From positions 310,001 through 374,000 of the forward strand of contig CAJQUW010011506.1 in NCBI GenBank assembly GCA_907163375.1: 64,000 nucleotides of DNA, given 5' to 3'. The notes below the pieces were generated by a model. The model had not been told where the DNA came from. It searched no databases and saw only the letters and a program-made list of their open reading frames with translations. The DNA comes from Prostheceraeus crozeri (lineage: Eukaryota; Platyhelminthes; Polycladida; Euryleptidae). The position numbers and the translations under genes were made by a program. Numbering within the stretch: position 1 is the stretch's first letter; each line of letters opens with the position of its first letter. Positions 54,721 through 64,000 of this stretch are shown in pieces.

Positions 54721-57271
54721 CTGAAAAAGAATATTGTAGAAATTTTTTGGGCTGCATCAATCACACTCATTTATTACGTCGTATTTTGGCTATCTTAGAA
54801 CGTAGGTGAAATGGTAAATGATCAGGAATTTTTTAATTCGAGCCAACCCGTTTAGAAAGCTCTTCCTTGTCGACTTGGCTCAGAAGAAACACCCGGTCCG
54901 ACCCGACCATCTCAAGAAAAGCCGAGCCTGGTCTGACGCATCCAGAAATAGCCCGGCCAGACCAAAGCATGTTAGATCGAGAAATTTTAGGCCAAGAAAC
55001 AGTCCGACTCGCTCACGATGGACTTTTTGACCCGTTATGGACCACTATTTCGCTAGATGATATGCACAGTAAATGTGTGTAAAAGGTGTAAAACACTTTC
55101 ATGGCTAATTTTTTCCTGAATATGACTATCATGCAAGTGTAAGATTTATGAATTTGAATTTATTTTTCTCCTTAGGCTAAGAAATTTCATAATGCTGTTT
55201 CGGTAAAGGATCGATTGGTTCGAACTATTTCAAATTGTAGGAATGCAACAAATCTATCTGACCAGGATATTTGAGCAATTAGAAATTCATTATTTAACAA
55301 TTAATTAGTCATATATTAATAAGCAAATGTTCGCCCTCACTAATTAATCTCTAATTCCAGGTAAACTGCGGTGGTTAACTATAAAAAAGATCTAGTTTAA
55401 GTGCTTCTATTCATTATCTGTTGCAACATCAAGTCACGAACTGCGAATTTGCATCTTCAATGACCTTCTTGAATTAATCTGAATTACAAACTGATAGCAA
55501 AATGAAAGATTTTGTGTTGAGAAAAGATTGCAGCAACTTCATTCCCTTATTCGTATAATTTCACATAATTTTCAGATTTCAGTGAAGAGAAGAATTGTTA
55601 TGATGAAGATGATGATTGTGCATAGTTGTACCGTGGTATGCATATTTGAGTTTATTATGTGAAATTCAAATTAGCAGATGTAGTTGACTAAATGGAAAAT
55701 AGTTGAAACTTCATCACTTCATGCACACAAGCATGCGTTTTCAGGGGCCATTTGAAGGATATCTGAAAGCAGTAAGGTATGATCTAAATACCAGCTGAGC
55801 TCATAAATCAAAGTTAGAAAAAATCTCAAAGGGAAACTTTCTATAGACATCATGTCCAACCATGGTAGGAAGAGATTTTCATGTAGAGACGCGGACAGAA
55901 TCTTATCACAAATCAGATGGGGTCAAAACAAATCCAGCCAGCATTATCGATAACTGCATTATTGCGCTATATCATCTGTATATTCTAAAGCGAGGAAAAT
56001 GTTATTTCTAGATTAATCTTTGCCTTTTTTAATCGTGTTGTTTCAGATCACAACAACGGCTGCTTTTGATTCGTGTAATTCTTGTGGAACACATTCGGGA
56101 TGTGCATCTGTCCATAATCATAGTAATTTCAACATCACGTCTTGAACATTAAAATATTCTCTCGTATTCCAACCATGATTTACCGACTCTAACATTTTTA
56201 GCCCGGCCCGTGCTTGTTTCTGTTCGAAAATATTAACCACAAAGTCGGCCCACCCGACCTAAGTCTCAACGCACGTATCAAGATACTGAGCATGCATACA
56301 TCCCTGTCGTTTTCGATAAAAGTTTTAAACATTGAGTTTGAAATGAGGACGTTGAAAAATACATATCAAATAAAGCGCAGCATTTGAATTCATTTAATTG
56401 AGTGATTAGCTGAAACTTGATTCAACTGAGTTATTTTTAAAACTGTGATGCAGTAATAGCGTGGTTGTTTGAACAATTAATATCAGTCAAACATTGAAAT
56501 ATGTATTCAATCCGGCAACCACTTCATCACTTAGCTATCAAAATTTAAAACTTGGCAGCTTTTATCATTTAAACGGTGAAGTTTATCATGACATTTAAAA
56601 AAAACATTTAAATGCTATATTAAACGACGTGAATGAGATCGTTGTTAGATTAATCTATAGCATTAAAAAAGCATGAATCCAAGGGTTTCCTATTAGGCAT
56701 TTGCCGAGATTTTTGCGACACAGGTGGGAAGACTTCCAACAACTCATCACTTGAAGCAGACATTCGATTTCAGTTATTTACAATTTAGTTAATAATTTAC
56801 ATATTTTTGAAGTAGCTTCATTTGTCTCGACTCTAAGATCTACTTTCAAGATCGACAGCCACAAGAGGTCATATTATCAAATTGTGTTTCATTTTGTGAG
56901 GAATCTACATATCCTCAGTTGGAAATTTTAGATAGCAGCTGATCGGATCATCGGCTTTTATGTAATCAGTGTAAATGCATAAAGTAAATTTCTACTAATT
57001 GGATCTAGGCTATATATGACTTAATGTAAAAACTATTCATGATAAGGGAAGCTGTGAACTTCTCATTTAAAATGTTGTTTTCCAGGAAAAATTAATGAAA
57101 AATGTTTTGTACTCAAATTCTTATAACAAAATATCGCTCGAATATATGTACGAGCATCATTTTGCATAATTATGTGTATTCGTAATTGGGAAAAGACCTA
57201 TGGAAACAGCATTATCTTATTCTCAAATCATCTGTTTCTCAACTGATTTCAAAAATATTCTTGCATCTCAC
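54721..57271. other. Intron with two GC-rich patches
   Basis: Mostly AT-rich. Patches at about 54845-55025 and 56200-56275 are rich in CCCGACC, CCCGGCC and GAGCC, quite unlike the surroundings. They resemble the subterminal GC-rich ends of some hAT elements, so the 1.4-kb stretch between them could be one old element, but no inverted ends or duplications were found. Confidence 0.4.
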
Positions 57272-57365
57272 CTGAAATGTCCAGTTTTCGTAACACATCA
57301 TTTGTACTGATGAGCTCTGATATTAGCTTGCCACCGAATTTTCCGATATCAGTTCCAGATAAGTT
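57272..57365 (-). CDS. Host gene exon: leucine-rich repeat
   Basis: A 94-bp exon with acceptor CTTTACAG and donor GTGAGA. It encodes NLSGTDIGKFGGKLISELIS then TNDVLRKLDIS. The final G completes an Ala codon with the exon at 54720. Joined to the RSL end of the exon at 58251 it gives IRSLNLSGTDIG, the expected repeat start. Confidence 0.92.
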
Positions 57366-58250
57366 CTGTAAAGTAATTAATTATTCGTCAGGTGTGACCG
57401 AAAAGTAATCATTACAAATTGAAATATCATAATACTCCATCATATGATGTCTTGGGACTCCGAAATAATTGCACATCCTTCCTTTAAGAAAAATGTTCAA
57501 AAACGCTTATAGATTTTTTAAAAATTGCTGTACAAAAATCAGTTTATACATCACAGTGATCATTCTAGAAATTAAGGAACGAATCTAATTGTATTTTTAT
57601 GAATATATCGTAATCTTAAGTTGTTGCCAAGGTAACTGCCATCTCACGAATATGCGCAAGGGAGGAAAAATCGTAATGAAATCAATGTGGACAAGTAATG
57701 ACTTATCATTCAGTTATCAGATTGCAATCCCATGGGCAGAACAATCGACTGCGACCTTAGGAATGGGGTTGATTGAACTACGATGGGCGGTACAGTACGC
57801 CTAAAATCGTGTAATAGACAGTCGATGAAATTGTACAATGCACAGACAACAATGCAGATAAATGAAATAATTATTGAGTTCGGTCATCTCTGTGATAATT
57901 CTATCAATATCATCAAAGAGATGAATCTGTAAGCTACAAGTTGTCTCCTATTGTGACCCTAATAAATACGCGTATCTCCATCCATTTACATTGGTTTTAG
58001 TTCTGCATCATTGAAGAAGATATTAACTTCACCTCATAATTCATTTGACCAGCAACATGGCAGCATTGTTGAATTCGCGGAGTTCTTGCGGATGTCAATA
58101 TTCCTACACAAGAAATTGATGCCAGAGGAATAAATGTATTATCATTCAACCGATGTTTAGGATATTGATGTCAAACAATCAAAGACGTTACTGCGCAATC
58201 ACCCATTGAAAAAATGAAACTGATTTATACAACATTTAGCATCAACTTAC

Positions 58251-58358
58251 AAGCGATCTGATCGAAGTATTCTCTTCCAAAATGATTGTAAGATAAGTAA
58301 GTGCTTTATGGTTCATCGTATTCCCTTTCAGATTCAAAATCGTGCAGTTCGTATTTAT
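58251..58358 (-). CDS. Host gene exon: leucine-rich repeat
   Basis: A 108-bp, 36-codon exon (phase 0 at both ends) with acceptor CATTTCAG and donor GTAAGT. It encodes INTNCTILNLKGNTMNHKAL then TYLTIILEENTSIRSL, the first of the seven contiguous 28-residue repeats that I can follow. Confidence 0.9.
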
Positions 58359-60212
58359 CTGAAATGAGACAACGTAAATTGGGTTAGAGTGGGATGACGT
58401 TTAGGAATGAAGCTTTGTTTGAAGTTTTTTAAATCACTTTATACCTGCATGATATAGCTGTCAAAACTGTGATGTCGATGCCAATACTAACTTCTTCAGG
58501 ACATTTTGCGGTATTCATACGTCGGTATCACAATTCAGTCTCTTGTAGCTTATTGATCGATGCATCATGTCAAAAATTACAAATTTTACTTCGGGATACA
58601 ATGCACTATTAATAAAATACACAAAAAGAAGTGGACATAATTCGACAAATCGATATTCAAAAATCAAATACTTTTGACATTTTTTTGAGTCAAAACTCGC
58701 AAGCTTTGGATCGGAAAATAATAAATTTGTCATATTATCAATTCAATAGCATCATCGATGTGGAAGGATCTGCTTTTACTGTATTCGGAAAAAGTCAAGA
58801 GATTTAAGTAAGATTGCGACAAAAAGGTGCATTTTCATTGCATGCATCTCTAAATCTTTGCAATATGTAATATTTTTATTATTACTTTTATTTCTGTTAT
58901 ATATTTTAACACAACTATCTTGAGATTTTTGCGCATCCGTATGTCTACTTACACACATGTAGCTGTAGACTTTCTTAGCAAGTAATAGTGATTTTCAAGA
59001 TAAATGATAATTGTCTGCAGTTGACTTAATGAAAACTGCACGGAAAAAATCGAAAGGCACAAAAAGTTGAGCAAAACGAAGCTGTAATGAAAATTTAGTG
59101 CTAGGAACTTTTAATTTCGGAAAACGTTGGTTTGGATTGCCCAAAAACGAAAGCAGCACGACAATTGCTGTCAGACACTCACAAGAAATTCTTAAAGGCC
59201 CGGTGTTACGAATGCAATTTACATCACACCGATATGAATACTGTAGTCACTTCGACAAATCATCCTCTTGGGTTTAAAAAGCAATGAATTATCAGGGGAA
59301 ACAGGTGCTGCTCTTCTGACTTTTCCCTGCTCTTCAGGGTGGAAAGTGTAATGCAGCTTCGAATATCCGGGAGAAAAACAATTGCAATTTTTGGAAGTTG
59401 ACTTTATTAAATTTCCACTTCATTTATCTCTTCTAAGATTTAGACCGATCTAGAGATTTGGACTGTGGCTTCTAGAGGAATCTGTTTGCCTCTTTTTCTG
59501 ATGGATACATTAAGTTATACCGTAACGATTTTCCGATACTTTTTCTGGTCAGCAATTTAGATTGTATGAAAAAGAAGATCATAACACGGGGCAAAGCGAG
59601 CTGTTCAATGACATAGAGCCCGTAAAAAATATTTTCTAGGCTATCAATCAATTTTACTAGAATTTTGTCAATGGCACTACTGAGCGATCCAACAACGGTA
59701 GTGGACATAAGTGCAATTAGAAATCGCGGCGACTGACAAGAGACCATTAAAAACACTTGGAAAAGTTATTGGCGACTTAAAACTTTTTGATGTTTAATGA
59801 TTTTTTAGATGTTTTTTTTAAAGATTTTTAAAGATTTTAATTTTCTAAGATGCTTAATTCACATTGTCATCAAGATAGAAAATTGCATTAAAAGGAGAAG
59901 CGGACGAGCAATTAGTTACAGTGTAGAATTCTTGAATTAAAGCAAAACCATCATGACATTTTAGCCGATTACTCAGCAAAATTTCACATCATGATGAATT
60001 AAGCTGATCGCAAATCATGCAGAGCCTAAAAATCCAAATTGACTCTCTGTGTAACATATGTCTGAAACACTCCATAAGAAAAAAGTGACCGGAACAGTTT
60101 GATCACTAGACAGGTCAGCAGAAGAAGTGTCAACAAAACTGACAATACCCTTCAGAAAGATTGTGCGCCGTGCAGTGAGACTGAGGTTACTACGATTTAT
60201 TGAGTGCTATAC
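58359..60212. other. Intron, no feature seen
   Basis: AT-rich DNA with short unrecognised frames only (for example 58515-58733 and 59472-59756). Confidence 0.5.
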
Positions 60213-60271
60213 CTGCAGCGGATTTCTCACTTTATCACTTATCAGTTCTTTACAATTACGCAAAAAATCCA
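60213..60271 (-). CDS. Candidate host exon
   Basis: Acceptor-like CTCTACACAG and donor GTATAG bound a 59-bp stretch reading DFLRNCKELISDKVRNPLQ in the frame that ends in phase 0. This fits the next exon (58358), where LQ.NT aligns with the L..N end of the neighbouring repeats. The start needs one base from an upstream exon, which the candidate at 60406-60481 does not supply, so a boundary is misplaced or an exon is missed. Confidence 0.5.
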
Positions 60272-60405
60272 CTGTGTAGAGAGGTCTCATTTGTATGTTT
60301 AAGTAAGTATACCCTAGATGTCTTGCTTACGTATAAGGTTAAGATGTCTAAGTAATTTATAAATTTAAACCAGTTCTAATTGAATCAATCGAATGTCTGA
60401 CATAC

Positions 60406-60481
60406 CAGGGACATGCAGATGCAATCAGTGTGGCTCCCTTCATTTCGTAAATTGCTATACAGTTAAGCAAAGCAATACAGT
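60406..60481 (-). CDS. Candidate host exon, LRR-like
   Basis: A strong donor, CCCTG then GTATGT, follows a frame reading CIALLNCIAIYEMKGATLIA and SACP, which has an LRR-like L.......G...IA pattern. The acceptor after CCCACAAG has a good pyrimidine tract but is not certain. The phase does not fit the exons at 62196 and 60271 as drawn. It may be real with a different start, or a remnant of an old exon. Confidence 0.35.
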
Positions 60482-61809
60482 CTTGTGGGTAGTTGAGAGA
60501 AATTGTCTCAATATGTCATTATTTTGCCTGACTGGCAGGCATCGATTCAAGTTATTAAGATCGATTCAGTAGGACTATATCACATACGATGAACAAATGG
60601 AAATGAAAAAAAGCTTATCAGATTACTGCGGTGCATGATAAAATCATCAGAATGAATGGATGGTATGCGTATCATCTCATCTTCATGTTATCAACTTTTT
60701 ATCTTTTCCCCTCATCAATCATTTATGATACATTGACGAAAACTGTATCGAAATGTCGTGTTCATGTTTATGTGAACGATTTTATGTCAAGTAATCACTC
60801 TAAGAATGACAAGCATGATAACCAGTCTGTCGTATGGTTGATATTGAACATAGTATTCCAGTCAAAAATTATAGAGTAATCAAAGTGAAATAACAACCTT
60901 GGAAGCATTTCCATGATCATGAATTATGGTAAGTTAGATCCATGTGTCTGGCTATTACAGATTGGATGAGCAGTAGGAGCAGTGAAAACTGACGATCATT
61001 AAAATCTACTGAAGCACTACAGAATCTCATGAGGAAATATAAATACTGGCGTGAGAAAATCTTACTAAGCGCTTTTTTGATCCAATGTGCAAGATAACGA
61101 GAAATTCAAATAATTTTGGATTCGAATCCCGATTGATTCCAACATCCACTATGCTGTAATTACATCATTATTTCGCAGACATATTCTTTTGTCAATCAAT
61201 AAAAATAAATATTAAACTAGTCTGCAAATGCAAAAGAAAATCAAATTAGCGCAGACTTGAAAATCAAGCTGATAAAATGATGAAAAATAAATCGAAAGTT
61301 CTATTGGCTTTGAATCAAAGGTATTTGAAATTATATACTATAAATCGCTGAAAATATGCCAAAACTTGCATATTGCATACAATTAAGTGAATAAGTTGAT
61401 GGACTGAATAAAAGGCTGTCCTAACATGCGGATGATAATCATAACAGATTGCGGAATGCGGAATGCCAGTTCGCGTGGGGAAAACCACATATTTGAGCAA
61501 TTTGAGCATTGTTACTTTCCCTATTGCAAGAACTCGACGTATCCAAAAAAGGCAAAAAGGCATGTAGCCACAACGCAACTTGTCGTATTTAAAAACGAAA
61601 AGCGAAGCCGCTGTCAAATCTAAAGGGGTCAGCAATCATTTCAATTCTCAAAATGCATTTCTTGAAATGCAGATGTCGAAAACTGCAGCTTTTTGTACAC
61701 CAAATATTTAAACTGTCTCAGTCAGCATCAGTGGTGAAAAAGACATCACATAAAAGAAAAATGTATTTACAAAATGCATTTACAAATTTCATATGCAAGT
61801 ATTGCATAG

Positions 61810-62049
61810 TCATTGAATGAGGAATTGATTGCAGTCTTCTTTTTCTTTTCTTCTCCGGAGCTGATAGCTACATAGCTCCTTAGTTTGTAGATTGGCATTG
61901 TCCTCTACCTTTGCATATATTTTTGTTGCAATGTTATATGGATTGCATGTTTTCAGATGCTTCGATGGTGACGATTGCTTCTGTGTAAGACGCTTTCGAA
62001 AACGGGTATGAAAATGTCGTGTTATACTTCCGATGTAGAATTGTTGCAA
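61810..62049 (-). mobile_element. Penelope-like element fragment, second copy
   Basis: A 79-codon frame beginning QQFYIGSITRHFHTRFRKRL and including SPSKHLKTC and LQTKELCSYQLRRRKE. This fits the GIY-YIG endonuclease of Penelope-like elements (YIG, R, H and the terminal K..LCS.. block). It differs in sequence from the copy at 999-1355, so two subfamilies or two ages are represented. Confidence 0.65.
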
Positions 62050-62195
62050 ATTTTGTATTTGGAACAGCTTCTTTCTCTAGTTAACCAAGCATAACCCTCT
62101 TTTTAGGAAACCTATTTATCAATGTAACAAATACTTAAAACAAACAGCCTTACTGCCGCGTTTATTTGCATTTTTAATTCCTATGTATCGCTTAC

Positions 62196-62371
62196 CATCA
62201 AAGGAATAGCTGCTGCTTTGATGCCGTGTGGCCCGAGACCGTAATTGCTCATGTCTAGTGTGTCTTCTTCTCTCAGCTTTTGACCATATCGTGCTGATAT
62301 TGGAGCTCCATATTTTCGACAAGCTTTGAAGTATGCTCTTTCTCCAGTTTTGTCATATTCTGGTGGTTTCT
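62196..62371 (-). CDS. Host gene exon: N-terminal LRRC74-like region
   Basis: A 176-bp exon with acceptor TTTTACAG and donor GTAAGC. It encodes EKPPEYDKTGERAYFKACRK, then YGAPISARYGQKLREEDTL and DMSNYGLGPHGIKAAAIPLM. The pattern Y..AC......S, then GLGP.G.KA, is what I recall of the segment leading into the first repeats of LRRC74A/B. The first codon is split with an exon outside the window. Confidence 0.88.
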
Positions 62372-63154
62372 CTGTAAAAAAAATAATGGAGTGATAGAAT
62401 TCAGAGATGAGCAAAATCATTCTAAAAATGCAGCTTTATTGCAAGATTGGAGGCAATATTTCTGGTTAATTTACATTCTAACAAAAACCGTGTCATCCTG
62501 GCAATAAACCATAATTTGTGGTAGCCTATTATTCTCATTGTTTAATGTATAGATCCTGATTGCTTTTGTACTTTAATATGATAATACTTCAAGAAAATTA
62601 GTACCAGCTCGATGTAGCTGGCATTCCGGTGTTGTATAGAATTTCCTACGCATTTTGGTTTACGATGGGAAACAGAATAATAAAAAGATTTTCCGGTGGG
62701 AAATAAATTCATAGATAGGTTTTCCACGACATGCTTATAGCTCGATTTTCCGATGATATAGATTTTCCTATTAATGTTGGCATATAACACTCATGTCTGT
62801 TAACCACAGCAAAGCTACGGAAATTCAAACATCGTGAGAAAATGTAAATCACAGTTTATGTTGAGATTTAAAAGCACCAGACGGAAAATCGATAATGCAT
62901 CCATTCTATGATGCATTTTCCTGCCGGAAAATACAGGATGGATACCATGCCTTGTCCGATTTGTATGATATGAATAATGAAATGTCTTAATCAAATTCCT
63001 TGCTTATATTTGTATAAGATATCTATGTTTGCTCTTAAATTTAAAATTTCTTACGGTTCGCAATCATCCAGTGATATTTGCGGTTTCAAATTCTACTAAG
63101 TTAATTCAAAATTTCAAATCGCACGTACAATTTTATTATACACGCCGCTCAATA
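62372..63154. other. Intron, no feature seen
   Basis: AT-rich DNA, with several TTTTCCGG/CCGGAAAA-like words near 62640-62940 but no clear element. Confidence 0.45.
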
Positions 63155-64000
63155 CAGGTGCTTCACTTTATAACGAAATGAAAAGCGTCGAACGAAATGC
63201 TAGACTGGTTGCTTAGTGTATAGCTTACGGAAACAGCGAACATGCAAGAAGACGCTATTTTGAGGAATATTGGAGAAGAAGCACCTGATGGAAGAACAGT
63301 CAGACGATGGTCCGACAAGTTCCTTAACAACGGTTCCATCTTGCCTTGATCCAGCTCAGGAAATCGTACTTCTCGCGTATTGAATGAGAAGAAGGATTCG
63401 ATCGTGAGCGCCATTATGGACAACCCTCGTACATCACAACTAGTGATCGCAAAGGATGTCGGAGTTTCACATAGGACAGTCGGGAAAACTCTGAAGGAGA
63501 ATGGATATAAACCATACAAGGTTCATCAGATGCCGCAAATTTTCGACCATGACGAAGAGGCAAGACTTGTTTTTTGTCAAGCCATCCTTCGAAAGAACAG
63601 TGAAGAGAGTTCATGATCTAACAAAATCATCTTCATCGATGAGTGCACATTTAACATGTCCGGTCGAGTAAATCATCACAATGATTTCTAGTACGCGACA
63701 GACAATCCTCATGTTTATGACGAGGTACCCATAAGGTCAAAAGGCCTGACCGTTTTCGTCGCGATATCATTTAATGGTATTATAGCAGTGGACATCAGTG
63801 AATAAACCATGACAAGTGATCGCTACTGTGACATTCTGACCGAGAAAGTGTTCCCCGTTCTTGCTCTCCGGTCTCACCGCACCTCTTTGTTTCAACAAGA
63901 TGGTGCTCCACCCCATTTTAGCACCCAGACAAGGAACTTGCTCAACGATTGGTTGAAAAATCGATGTATTGGAAGGGGTGGTCCAATTCCGTGGCCCGCC
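63155..64000 (+). mobile_element. Tc1/mariner-type transposon, cut by the window end
   Basis: A TA at 63153-63154 precedes CAGGTGCTTCACTTTATAAC, a likely inverted end. The transposase is spread over frames: helix-turn-helix SQLVIAKDVGVSHRTVGKTL (63380-63616), first catalytic region FIDECTF near 63635, second region QQDGAPPHF near 63895, then GRGGPIPWPA at the edge. Stops interrupt it in several places, so it is inactive. The third acidic residue and the right end lie beyond 64000. Confidence 0.88.

Larger units (their letters stand above)
2448..62371 (-). other. LRRC74-like: Host gene span: LRRC74-like leucine-rich-repeat and EF-hand protein
   Basis: Exons on the minus strand encode a ribonuclease-inhibitor-type leucine-rich-repeat protein with C-terminal EF-hands. 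The order from the N-terminal side is 62371-62196, two uncertain exons near 60.4 and 60.2 kb, then 58358-58251, 57365-57272, 54720-54589, 17290-17205, 14468-14178, 13045-12788 and 2533-2448. From 58358 onward every junction is in phase and has GT/AG borders. The repeats are 28 residues long and run through the exons without a gap. The N-terminal exon has the GLGP.G.KA pattern that I recall from LRRC74A/B. Assignment to LRRC74 rests on memory of that family; the LRR plus EF-hand architecture is seen directly. The gene runs off both ends of the window. LRR proteins of this kind are protein-interaction scaffolds, and the EF-hands suggest calcium binding. Confidence 0.8.

Noticed and set aside
54818-55082. 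Open frames in the GC-rich patch right of the LINE
   Set aside because: Biased composition with repeated Pro/Arg/Ser codons and no domain; not a gene.
1-64000. Search for CRISPR arrays, rRNA or bacterial operons
   Set aside because: No spaced repeats of the CRISPR kind, no rRNA-like sequence, and introns plus animal-type elements show that the DNA is eukaryotic.

Overview
The window is AT-rich animal DNA, most likely from an invertebrate. It holds one multi-exon host gene on the minus strand, many eroded transposable elements in its introns, and one young, nearly whole Polinton (Maverick) of about 20.7 kb. I cannot name the species.

Host gene (minus strand, about 62371 down to 2448, open at both window ends). 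Small exons with GT/AG borders encode a leucine-rich-repeat protein of the LRRC74 type, followed by C-terminal EF-hands. From 58358 to 14178 the exons join in phase into seven 28-residue repeats. The intron between 54589 and 17290 is about 37 kb and contains the Polinton.

Repeats outside the Polinton: two Penelope endonuclease fragments (999-1355, 61810-62049), two copies of a tRNA-derived SINE (1835-2010, 51468-51691, the second with a 17-bp target duplication), CR1/L2-like LINE pieces (9260-9960, 51701-54285), another LINE type (47905-49110), a short hAT-like element with an 8-bp duplication (18027-18775), a deleted mariner with long inverted ends (49841-50943), the start of another mariner at the right edge (63155 on), and several unclassified repeats.

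Polinton (23585-44317, target duplication TCCCAC on both sides). Rightward genes: IAP-like RING protein, unknown protein, small basic protein, unknown protein, packaging ATPase, unknown protein, chromodomain integrase, penton-like candidate, basic core-like protein, double jelly-roll major capsid protein and adenain-like protease. Leftward genes: a TATA-binding-protein-like protein, an unknown protein, protein-primed DNA polymerase B with zinc fingers, then an accessory block with a probably spliced gene and small acidic or Cys-rich genes. The two inverted ends differ at about five bases over roughly 340 aligned bases, so the insertion is recent. Most genes are open; I see perhaps one to three interruptions in all.

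The most unusual content lies in the Polinton's non-coding DNA and its accessory genes. There is a TBP-like protein together with a shared TATATAAGG/TATATAAAG core promoter motif. A control region at about 41.7-42.6 kb carries an inverted pair of perfect E2F sites, telomere-type TTAGGG repeats, two perfect hairpins tipped by the very stable GCGAAGC mini-hairpin, a DR1 nuclear-receptor site and a 191-bp duplication. Downstream of polB are three tandem hairpins with a conserved loop and compensating stems. Together they suggest a virus-like element with its own promoter class and cell-cycle-linked control; that functional reading is inference.
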